This document shows positions 1-10,800 of a stretch of 54,302 nucleotides of DNA, piece by piece (the first letter of the stretch is position 1; the number at the start of each line of letters is the position of its first letter). The position numbers were made by a program, and so were the translations under genes. This DNA is from Acanthamoeba lenticulata (lineage: Eukaryota > Discosea > Longamoebia > Acanthamoebidae). The DNA lies in contig NAVB01000333.1 of the NCBI GenBank assembly GCA_002179805.1, forward strand, positions 1 to 54,302, written 5' to 3'. The notes under the pieces were generated by a model. It did no database searches, was not told the DNA's origin, and saw only the letters and a program-made list of their open reading frames with translations.

Positions 1-54
1 AATATTAATATAAATAAATATGTGAATTAATAAAAATGAATAGAAAAATCGTAC

Positions 55-2743
55 CGAGTGGCAAAGACGGTGAAGTAGTCAGCCGGGTGGGGCGACGTGA
101 TGAGCTCGTACACGATCTGGACGGCCGCATCGAGCGGGATCTTGGTGCGCACGTTGAAGGACACGTCAAGCTTGTTGGCCTTGATCTTCTGCATGACGCC
201 CTTGACCAGCTTGTCCAGCAGCTCCCGCGACATCTGCCCCCCCCCATCCATCACAAAAATGAATTATTAAAAATTAATATATATATATCTATTTATGTTT
301 AATATTGCGTGTTGTGGTTACCGGAACGCGCTGGCCGGTGGCGAGGAGCACGTCCTTCCCGTAGCGCAGCATGCTCCACAGCTCCCTCCTCGACCGCTCC
401 TGTCGCGAAAATTAATCAATAAAAAATTCAAATAATGAAAAAAATTCTCAATATTTTTAAACATATTCGAAAATAATAATAATATTATTAAGGGAGGAGG
501 GGCGCACGAGGGTGGCGGCGTCCTCCATGAGGACGACCGGGACGCCGTCGGGGAAGGTCTTGGTGATGGGCACGTAACCGTTGCCGGCCAGGTAGGACAT
601 GAGGTACTGGACGGCGTCGGACAGGTTGCGCTCGCAATCCTCCTCCCTGGCCACCTCGTAGGCCAGGCCGGAGACCAGCATCTTCTCGTGCGTGATTTGC
701 CTGTGCCAAAGGCCAGCGTGAGCACCAGTTGTAAGAGGAGGGAGAGGAAGAGGAAGAGGAAGAGGAGGAGGAGGCCGCACTCGATGCGCTCGACGATCCG
801 GGCCTGCTCGGCGCGCCGCTGGTTGGGCGACTGGCGCTGCTTGGCGGCCTCGAACTCGGCCACCAGCTTCTGGATGACGGGCGCCAGCTTGGGCATGGCC
901 AGCCAGCAGCCCTCGAGCTGTGCGTCGCGTGCCCGTGAGAAACTGTGAAGAAATAGAAAGAAGAAGAGAAAAAGGAGAGAAAAGACGTACGCCGCGATCG
1001 ACTTGAACGTTGAAGTCCTGGGTGAAGGCCGGCACGATGCGCTCCCACGAGGCCTGAGCGTGCGGCCCGCGCGGCGGCAGCATGCCGTTCATCCCGCCAA
1101 TCGGGATGGCGCCGCGCTTCTTGCAGGCGCCCACGACGCCCATCTGGTAGGCCTCCAGGTGCTCCACCACAATCCTGCAGGAGGTACGACATCATGATCA
1201 CAGCACAAAGAATTTAATACTCTGAAAATTATATAAATAAAATAAAAACAAAAAATGCAAAGCAAAAAATAAATATGAATAAATATGAATAAATAGAAAA
1301 TATTTTTTTTTTGTAGTAACCTCAGGTTGGCCTTGGGGGCCATGGTGAAGGAGGGCAGGTTCTGGTGGACGGCGCCGATGGAGGCCATGTAGTCATGCCA
1401 GCCGCAGTTGAGGCCAACGATGAAGTCGCGCAGGGCAAACAGGATCTCCTCCTTCTGGTAGGCCGCGAACACGTTCTCGATGATGGCCAAGCAGCGCAGG
1501 GTGCCCGGGCGGTAGGCCCTGGCGGGCGGGGAGGTGGGCACGCGGGCCAGCTGCGCCTCGGCCGCGTGGAACAGCTCGGCCAGGTAGGCCGCCTCCTCGT
1601 AGGTCTCCAGCTTGGGGATGTAGAACGCCGGCGTCTTGCCGATCCGCTGCACTCACGCGGCGCCAAAGAAAAAGACGATGATGATGATGATGATGCCAAC
1701 GACGACGGCGACGAGAACGAGAGGCCAGAGGAGTTAGGGACGGACCTGGAGCGGCTGCCAGTTGTGGTAGAGGTAGAGCGCGATGGTCACGATGTGGGCC
1801 GGCATGGGGTGGCCGTCGACCAGGAAGTGGGCGTTGGGCAGGTGGAGGCCCTCGAACCGCAGCAGCATCTCGGCCATGGGCCGGCGCTTCTCCTCCTCGT
1901 CTGTGATCGCAACGCGCTTCCCTGTCGACATCCACAACACCAACAACGTCATCGACAACACTGTGAGCTGTGTGGACATCAACTTCAAGGCCAGTGGCGA
2001 ACGGGACGAGCGTGCCCTTGGGGCTCGTGACGACGAGCTGGCGGCGGTTGGCGAGGGTGCAGGCGTGGAGGCCGGCCAGGAGGCTGTCCTGAGCCACCGT
2101 GGACGAGTCCTCAAAGTCGACCATGAGAAAGTGGACGCCGCAGCCGAGGGCCTTGGCGATGGGCAACGCGGCGGGCGGGGCCGTGATGGTGTCGTGGAAG
2201 CGCGCAAAGGCGGGCGGGATCGGGGCCACGCGCCACGCGGGGTCCTCGCGCAGCGCCCTCGTGTCGGGCCGATAGCCCAGCGCCACCGTGCCGTCCTCCA
2301 GAGGCACGTCTTGCAGGGTCTGGTACAACGTCGCGACATTGTGAAGCGACGTCAGGATTTAAATCAATTGATTGAAGGAAATTTACAACAGGCTCTTGAC
2401 GGCATACCAAACGATTTTTGTGAGGCGATGAGGCGTTGGCCTCGGCAAGGGCAGAGGCGGCACGATTGAGGCAGTGCCTCTTCATCTTGCGGTGTGCCAA
2501 GGCCGACTGCAGGCCATACTTGAAGCCGAGCGATCGACGGTAGAGATCAACCGCGAATCCAAGGGCCTGGGGCGACAGAAGATCGGCGTACTCGGCCGGG
2601 ATGGTGCCGTCGCTGGTGACGAGCTGCAGGCCCGGCACGCCCGGAACGGTCACCGTCCACGGATGGGCGCGCAGCGCCTCGATGAACGCCGGTGGCACGT
2701 ACTCCTCAAATGCCGGGATGGGGCCCTTCTTCCAGTCGCTCAT
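55..2743 (-). CDS. Malate-synthase-like protein (AceB/MSA fold), last exon outside window
   Basis: Multi-exon gene read leftward from an ATG at 2743. Family signatures appear in the expected order: a 'VDFEDSS' stretch (about 2100), 'GLHLPNAH' (about 1835), 'FYIPKLETYEEA' (about 1600), 'LRDFIVGLNCGWHDY' (about 1400), 'KKRGAIPIGGM' (about 1110), 'GNGYVPI' (about 575) and 'LMEDAAT' (about 530), then the helical C-terminal domain. Malate synthase condenses glyoxylate with acetyl-CoA in the glyoxylate cycle. The Asp of LMEDAAT, normally the catalytic base, and the acidic metal ligands (Glu of IIEN, Asp of GWHDY) are present. The family's catalytic Arg before GLHLPE is Glu here (RFEG), GRWDY reads GWHDY and the AHP motif reads AMP, so activity is doubtful. 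A GTAC donor at positions 54-53 ends the visible coding part; by comparison with the family only a few residues are missing. Confidence 0.85.
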
Positions 2744-2938
2744 CTCTCTTGCCTTCTTCTTCTTCTTCTTGCTCTGGGAGCGAGTGAGTTCACTCTCTGC
2801 CCTGTGGCTCGTGAACTTGCTGTGGCGTGTGCTCCGTCCGTCCAGATAAAACCGGATATAAATAAAATTTATTCTTTTTTAAATTTGAAATTAAAAAAAT
2901 CATTCCAGGCCTGGTTCGGCGCAACCTCCAAGACCTGT

Positions 2939-4447
2939 TCAAAGCTGGCCCAGGCCACCAATGGTGGTCTCGAGCTGCTGGATCTTGGCCTCGAGCTCGG
3001 CGTGGAGCTGGCGCACGCCCTTCTCCAGGGTCTTGTACTCTTCGGCCATCCGCAGCTTCTCGCGCTGGACGGCCTCCCACTCGGCCTCGACGCGTGCCTC
3101 CATCTCGGCGGCGCGTTTGGCCGTTTCCTGCTGCGCGCCTTCGTCGGGCACGACGTTGGCCTCCTTTGGCTGCTTGACGGACACACGTTGTTGTTGCTGC
3201 TGCTTCTGCTGCCTCTGCTTGTCCTGTTCAAACTGCTCGCGCTCGCGCTCGAGCTCCTCGCGCGCCCGGTTGAGCTCCTCGCGCTCCTGCTTGAACTGGG
3301 CAGCGACACGGTTCTTCTCCTCCCAGATGCGCCGCTTGACGTCCTCCACTTTGGCCCGCTCGGCGTCGAGCGCGCGCCGATCGTCCTCCACCTGCCTGCG
3401 GGCCTCCTCCAAGCGACGGCGCTCGTCGTCCAGCTGGCGCCGGGCCTCAGCCAGCTTCTTCGCCTCCTCGTCGCCGCTGACATTCTTGTCATTCCTCTTC
3501 TTTTCCGTCGTGACCCCACTCGGCTCCGGCACGACATCGGCCTGCTTCGGCTGCTGCTGCTGAGCGGGCGGCGAGGGCAGCTGGGCTGGTCGGCTGCGCA
3601 GGGCCGACGGACGCGGGAACACGCGCTCGGCATCGGACTCGGCGCTGGCCTCGGCCTCGGCCTCGGAGGCGGCCGCTGGCTGCGGGTCGCGCCTGACGAC
3701 GCGGAAGGACTTGGAGGACCGCGCGACGCTAGGCTTTGCCGCTGCCTTCTCAGCCTTGTCGTTGTTCTTGTCCTCGTCATCATCGTCGGCCCACATGGGC
3801 TTGCTGGCGGGCGTGGGCGCCTCCTGCTCCCAGGACCGGCCGGACGTCAGCGGCTGGTCGAGGGTTGTGCAGCAGCAGCGGGAGAGAGAGAAACACGTAC
3901 GTGGGCGGTGGTCGGTGGCGCGGCGTCCGAACCGACGCCATAGGGCGCGCCCTGGGCGTCCCACTTCATCTTGGCCGGCTCGCGGCCGAACCCGCTGTCG
4001 TAGTTGCCTATAAATATTGAAAGGCAACATAACGTGGCGTGGTGGGTGAGGTCCATGTGACACTACACAAGGGAGGACGCATGGATGGCTGCAGTACCCT
4101 TGAGCTTAAACAATTGTTTACTAAATAAAAATAAATGGGTCAGTTGCTCAATTACAAACAGGACAAGGAAAAGGGGAAGGAGGGCGCACAAGTGGGGCTT
4201 GCAGTAGTAGTTGCCCTGCAGAGCGGCGTAGTTGCCGAGCTTCAAAGCGCAGTTGCAATGGGCGCACCGCAGACAACCTCTGGGGTTTGAGAACGTGAGG
4301 CGAAGAAGCAAGCATGGTCAGAGGAGGGGGAGCGGTTGCTAGGAGGAAAGCGTACTTATGGAAGGTCTTCTTGTCGGCGTCCATGCGCTCTACCGGGTAC
4401 ACCTTCTTCCCGCACACATGACAGTTGGGTGTGCCCACGAAACTCAT
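2939..4447 (-). CDS. LIM-domain protein with long C-terminal coiled coil
   Basis: Five exons join in frame from the ATG at 4447 to a TGA at 2939, giving roughly 400 residues. Residues about 9-62 form one complete LIM zinc-binding domain: CHVC, then a His (TFHK), CLRC, CNC, and a final CKPH; the next exon gives '[12 protein letters not shown]', the tail typical of the EPLIN/LIMA1 group of actin-binding LIM proteins. A linker rich in Ala, Glu and Pro follows ('[13 protein letters not shown]'), then about 170 residues of heptad-like charged sequence ([14 protein letters not shown] and similar) predicted to form a coiled coil, interrupted by a polyQ/K patch near 3200. Probable role is a cytoskeletal adaptor; this is inference from the LIM type and coil. 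Donors are GTACGC, GTGCGC and GTACGT. Confidence 0.85.
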
Positions 4448-4726
4448 CTTCTGGTTGTTTGTGTCGTTTTCGTTCTTTTTCTTTTCATTTTGCCAAGTGC
4501 GAAAATAGAGAAAAAACATCACGTCGCTCCAACGATGAACATGGGCGTGGGCGCCACGTGCTGAGCTACTTTCGTGGATTCCCTTTCTCCGCTCCCTGGC
4601 CGTAAGCTTCCATCTTCGGCTTGTCTTGTGGGTGCCTCAGCATGGCTCGTCAATCACCAGCACGAGGGAGGATGAGGAGATTTTACCAGCCACCAGCGCA
4701 GGCCTGGGTGTCTGCTTGTGAGGAAA

Positions 4727-5731
4727 TCACCAGCATGCCTTGCATTCAGTTCTTGTTGATGATTGCTTGCGCCAGCCACCTAAACACAAAGGTAAACATT
4801 CTGTTTTTCATCTCTTACCAAGAGGAACTCGTACCCCAAAAACCCAATCTCTTCCACTTTGTGGTACAACTCCAAGAGCTGGCGGCAAGGCTGCGAGAGA
4901 AGCGGCGTACCCCTCTAAGGAGAACTAGTTAGAGCTGAAAAACAAACGTCAAGAGGACACCGGTACCTGGAATACCAGCAGTGATGTCAACAAAGACAAA
5001 CACAGGATCTATCTGTGCGGCGAAGTCCGGGCGTGCATCGACCTGCCGTGATAATTCGGAGCGAAACAGAGATACAACGACTTGCGGTTGCCTACAGTAG
5101 CGGCTCTTCAGAAGAAGCCCGGAACGCGTACATGAACTTCGCTCCTCATAACAGCGGCCGACGAGTGGTTGTATCACTGGGAACAGCTGATCACCAGTCA
5201 CCTGGCGCGGTGCTGGCTTTTACAGCGGAGGAGGCTCGGCGAAGAATTCACTGGAAGCTGTAGAGCAGTTAGTTCAGCTTCCATGCATAAAAACACCAAC
5301 CGAAAGATCTTGGCTTCTTCCAGAATGATTGCTCCGCAACAGTCCTCTTCTGCACAGGCATGACCTGGGTGTTCATCTGCCAGCGCAGTCTGAGCTGACT
5401 CTCTGGGCCACTGATAGGCTGAACAAGAAGAGCAAGATATCTTGATTTTACCTTCTACTTGCCCAAGGTGGCCGGGAGGTTGTGAGAGGGCATAATGTGT
5501 CTTCATTGAGTCATCGCCAAGTTCATATTCTTCAACGTCGCCTCGTTGCCTTTCTTCGCCTCCTGCAGTACTTGCGAGCTCCTCCTGCGCTAGCCGCCAC
5601 TGGTGGATGGCTGCAACGTAGGGTGCCTTGTCTGTCGAGGGGTTGGAAACACGTATACCACGCTGAAGGCGGTAGGTGGTTAGGCGGGCAACAGTCCAGC
5701 TGGCCTGGCGAAGTCTTCTGCCTGCATTCAT
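4727..5731 (-). CDS. Unrecognised multi-exon gene, atypical composition
   Basis: An ATG at 5731 in a good context (ACAAGATGAATGC) opens an exon whose N-terminus is rich in Arg and lacks acidic residues (MNAGRRLRQASWTVARL), resembling a mitochondrial presequence. Short candidate introns (GTAAAATC..TTGTTCAG near 5430; GTGACTGG..CTGTAG near 5100-5205; GTACCGG..AG near 4930-4970) keep a frame open through 'QVVVSLFRSELSRQVDARPDF' and 'DPVFVFVDITAGIP'. The 3' end is uncertain; one plausible splice ends at a TGA near 4727. No family was recognised. Third-position GC is visibly lower than in the neighbours, and introns look shorter. It could also be a decayed gene. Confidence 0.4.
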
Positions 5732-5967
5732 CTTGTTTGTTCACCAATGATGATAAAAAGGCGCCAGTTTTGGAAATGAGACCATTTTGTGCGTGCAGCG
5801 GGGCACGTGGTTGTTGGTCATGTGGAAATGGATCGGCTGATAGCTTTGGGCACTTACAAAGTTAGGTGTTGTTCACTTTATGTCGGACAAGCGGCATCAG
5901 AATGAAACGGCAACTATTGTTGTATTATTTGCCAGCGATGATTAACTACAAACGAGATAGAGCTGAA

Positions 5968-7802
5968 CTAAAACTCCTTTGAGAGCTTGCGCTTGGGGCT
6001 CTCTTTGTTGCTCGCCGCCACCACTGCCGCGATGTCGTCGGCCGATGATGACCGGCGCAGCCGCGGCTTTGGCACTTCCTCAGCGTGCTGCGGCGGCGGC
6101 GGTGGCGGCGGAGCCGGCGATGCGGCCGGGGCGGCAGAGGACTTGCCGCGGCCCTTGGACTTCTTGCGGAGCGGGTGGCGTCCGGCCTCCTTGTTTCTCC
6201 GGATTCGCTGTCATGTCCAACAAACCTCACGCGTGAGCACCACACCGCACACACGCACGCACGCGCGCGACACACACACGTACCTCTTGAATGTTGCGGT
6301 TGAAGACGAGCGGGTTGAACGCCGTGTGCTCGACCTCGGCCTCGGCGGCGTCGCCATCGGCATCGCCGTCGGCACTGCTGTTGGCGCCGGCACCGGCCGC
6401 GGCCGCCGCGGCGCTGCTGTTGGCGCCGACCTTCTCGCGGCTCTTCTCGCGCTCGCGCTCGCGCTTCCGGCGGTCCTTGGAGCTGTGCTGGTCCTTTCCG
6501 CCCCGCGAGTCGTCCCAGATCGATTCGAGCGCCGGTGCGCCCTCGAGCGCGCTGGACATGGCCGCCGCCGCGGCACCCGCGATCGAGGCGCGCAGCTTGG
6601 CCACCAGCGGCTGGTTGGGCTTGATGATGTACCGCCGGTTCTTGACCAGGTTGAAGGCCTCAAAGTAGGTCAGGCCGTGCTTCTCGATCAGGTAGGCCAG
6701 CACGAGCCCGACGGCCAGCTCGCTGTTGCGCCCGTGGTAGGACATGAGCACGCGCCCGTCGTCTTCGATCGCCAGATTGATGAACTGGATCACCTCCTGT
6801 GCACGCCTCCCGCGTGTGAGCAAAGCATGACGACGACGAGCACGACAAGAATGACAAGAATGATGAGAACGACGATGATGGCGGAGGCGCGTACCGCGAG
6901 CTTGACGTCCTTGAGGGTCGGGATCTGGAGGTATTCAAACTGCTGCGGATGGGCGTTGGCCACTTCGCTGCAGTTGATGACGTGCGTGAAGCCTTTGTGT
7001 GCGGCCAATCAAAAGCCCCAAAAGTTTATCAGCGCCAGCCAATCACGGAATGTGGGGTCGGCACACACACGCACCATAGCGGAACTTGAGCTCGTCGAGG
7101 TCGTGGGTGGACTCGTTGCCCAGGTAGATGTGGTGCGTGAGCTTGTTGATGATCTCGTGGTAGTGGTCCGTCTCGGTGGCCTGGCCCGCGCGCAGGTCGC
7201 CGACGGTCTTGAGCGAGTGGGCCAGCGTGTGGCGGTGGTAGCGCGACGTCGGGCTGAACAAAAACTCCTCGTTGATGTTGTTGAAGATCATCGGCCCGTT
7301 CACGCCTGTGGTCACACATTCCAACCATACGTCGTGCGTTTCTCATTAGAAAATAGAAAAGAATAAATAAAAATAGTGGAATGTCAAGCATGCGTACCGA
7401 CACTGCTAATCGACGACGAGCTGGAGGGCGAGGAGGCCATCGGGGAGGTCTGGAGCGAGGCCGAGAGGCGCGCCGACGCCTGGCACTGCGGCCGGATGAC
7501 GTTGAGCAGCTCCTGGAACTTGACGATCACGTCCTCCAGCGTCGGCCTACGCGCGCTCGTTAGCGCCAATGAAATTTGAGGAATTAAAACAGCTGCAGCA
7601 AGATTCCAGGTACCGCATGAGCGGGTTGCGCATGAAGATCCACGAGAAGAAGCGGAGGAGGTGCTGGTTGTTGTCGATCTTGGCCCGCTTCTCGGCCGTG
7701 ATCAGCTCCTGGCCGTGGTAGGTCACTCGAATGAAGAAGCGCACCCAATCGTTGTCTGACGCCACGTCATCAACACCATCAACATCAGCATTGACCACAA
7801 GA

Positions 7803-7882
<80 letters not shown>

Positions 7883-10800
7883 AACACCAGACGTACCGTG
7901 GAAGAGGAACTCGCCGGTGAGAAGCTCGTAGAGAAGGCACCCGAGGGCCCAGACGTCGCTGGCCTTGTTGCAGCCGGTCTTCTTGCGGCGGTCGTACTTC
8001 TGAAGGTCGTCCTTCTTGTTGGCGTAGGCCGCGTTGAGCATCTCGGGGCTCTTGTTGAACTCGGTGCCGCGCGACCGCGTCGTGTAGCCGTCGTCCTCGT
8101 GCTGGTACACCGTCGACTCGCCAAAGTCGGCCAAGCAGACGTGGAACGGTGGCTTGTCGCTGCGCGGGTTGAGCAGCTCGTCCTCCTCGACGTTGGGGTC
8201 CACGGGCTCGATGAGCACGTTGTCGCACTTGAGGTCAAAGTGGTTGATCTTGAACTTGTCGCCCTTGATGCAGAGCTTCATCGTCTCCAGCACCCGCGCA
8301 AAGATGTTCAGGTACAGCATCAAGTTCTCAGCCAGCGGCCTGTCCACGTCATCATCAGGATCAGAATTCAAAACGTTATTTTTACAAATAATTTAAATAG
8401 TTTTATAATTGATTATTAATTATTATTTTGGAAAATACCTGGTCTGGCGGAGGCGCCAATCCTTGAGGGAGCAGCGATAGAAGCGCATGATGACCCAGTA
8501 GTGCTCCTCGCTCACGCCATAGTCGTAGAGCTTGCAGATGCGGTGGTCGTCCTTGTAGGCGTCCAGCACGAGGATCTCCGTGAAGATGTCGTGGAGCACG
8601 CATCGATCTGTGTCGCGCACCAACACAGCATGATGATGAGTTGTCTTTCGCACGACCTCGTGCGCGGCGCGGGGCTGAGCGGCGACGGACCCCAGATGGA
8701 CTTGGGCAGCTCCATGAGCTTGACGGCCACGTTCAGGTTCTCGCTGCCCACCGTGCACTTGTAGACCGTGCCGTAGGCCTGGTTTGTTTCCCCACACACG
8801 AAACGTTTCGTAAATGTTTCGAAATTCACTTTCTAAAAACAATAAATCGGAATACTGTTAATATTGCGGCGGGGAGACGTACGCCGATGGCGATGCGCTT
8901 CATGTGCTGGTACTGCTCGGGCGAGAAGAGGCGGTTGGAGAGCAGCTTGAGCATGCGATAGGCGCCCTCCTTCATGTCCAGCGTGCGCTCCACCAGCTCC
9001 GGGATGATCGGCCCGTTGGCCGGGTGGTTGATGTCTGCCGTAGATTGTGTGTGTGTGTGTGTTTTGATCAGCGCATTCCATTCGTGCTTGGGTGGCTGGT
9101 AGGCGGGCGTACGGGAGTGGAGGAGGAACGGAATGTTGAGCTTCTTGTTGTTGACCGGGAACTGGTCCGTGTAGAGCGGCTGCAGCGTGCCCCTGCACCG
9201 TGGTCGGACCACGCCACAGCCGGAGCATGGAGATGGTGACGTCAGCATGACGTCGGCATGGGGGAGAGGAGGGGGCGGACGAACATGGGGGTGAGCAGGA
9301 GCGAGAAGATGAGCTGGAGGAAGGTGATATGGAGGTCCTTTTCCATGTAGATCTTCCGCTCGTTCCGCTCCGAGAGGTAGAGCTGGTTGCGCTCGATGAT
9401 GTCCTCGGGGCTCAGCTCCTTGATGTTATCATCCAGCATCCCTGCAGCATCATCGTCCGACCATGTGCGTGCGCGCGCGCGTGTTAAGCGCCGAGTGCGC
9501 GTGTGCCTCGCGCGTGTGTGTCTCGCGTGCGTGTGTGCGGTACCGGTGAGATTCTCAATGTCCTCGAGGATGCGCCGGTTGGTCGACTGCTTCACGAACC
9601 GGAGCGACGGGTCGCCCTGCAGCATCCGATGCTCTACGTGTGTTTAATTTTAATAAATAAATTGTAGAATTGTATTTTAGCTATTGTTACAAAAATAAAT
9701 TAGCATAAAAGAATCACAAACGCACCGATGTGGGACAGCGTCTTGCCGCTGGACACCACCAGCTGCGGGAACTTGTGGGTCTTCTCGCCGAGCGCCTGTT
9801 TGTGCGTGATGGTGCGTATTCGCGTGAGTCCCCCCGAGAAGCAGACACGCATAAACATAAGCAACGTGTGTGTGTGTGTGTGTGCTTGAAACGCACCTCC
9901 TTGAGGAACTCCTCCTGCTTGAAGTTGTGCTGGCGGAGGTCCTCCGTGAAGCGCAGCTTCGGGATCAGACTCGCCGAGTTGCTCTTCTCCAGCCCTCCCG
10001 TGCCTGCGATGCCCCGGACTCATCATCAGCCACGCCTCACACTGGCGCCGAGGAGCCGCGGCTCGTTGCGTGCGTGGGCGTCAAGTGCGTACCGCTTGGG
10101 ATCGTGAGCGGCGCCGCGCGGTTGGGCGAGAGCGGGCTCGTGATCGTCCCCGTTGCGCTGGTGCGCGGTGAGACGGACGTGGTCGAGGCGCTGACGACGT
10201 CCCCGTCGGCGTTGTTCCCGCCAAAGGTCACCTTGGGCTTGGGCGACGACATGGCCGGCGCGCTGTTCTCCCGCTTGGGCGTGGCCGGGTATGTCCCCGA
10301 CGTCACCATCGGCTTCTTTGGCGTCCGCGGCGTGATTCTGCCAAATAAAAGTTGAATTATAATTAGGAAAAATACTTGAGAATAATAAATAAACCGAAAT
10401 AAAAATGCAAACCTGCGCCTCTCCTGGATTTCGATGAGCTTGCGGCCCTCCTTGCCCTCCTTGATGTTGGCGCCGCCGCGCGTGGGCGAGCCCGGGACGG
10501 CCGTGGCGGCGTTGCCGTCGTGTGCCGAGGCCGACGTGCCGGCGGTCGGGAACTTGAGCGAGGGAATGGCCGGGCGCGACGACGACGTGGGCGACGACGC
10601 CGACGGCAGCCTGGGCGACCCCCCGCGCATCGGGGAGGGCGGCGAGGTGCTGATGGCGCGCGGGCTCAGGCCCGGCCTGGGCAACTCCTGCACGACACAG
10701 CCGGCCAGGGTGAGCAGCCAAGCATTGGAGAAAGAAACGAAAGAGAAGAACGAAAGCGACGCGGGGCAGGGAGGGATGGAAGTACGTCAGCAGTGTGCGC

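Noticed and set aside
2474..3943. Long plus-strand open frame of 489 codons
   Set aside because: It is the antisense of the LIM protein's coiled coil; it is Leu/Arg-rich with no domain, while the minus strand has a complete LIM protein.
7756..7896. Val-Ile run as a membrane span in the kinase
   Set aside because: It is flanked by good GTACGT and CAG splice sites whose removal restores the normal kinase sequence; retention is kept only as a finding.
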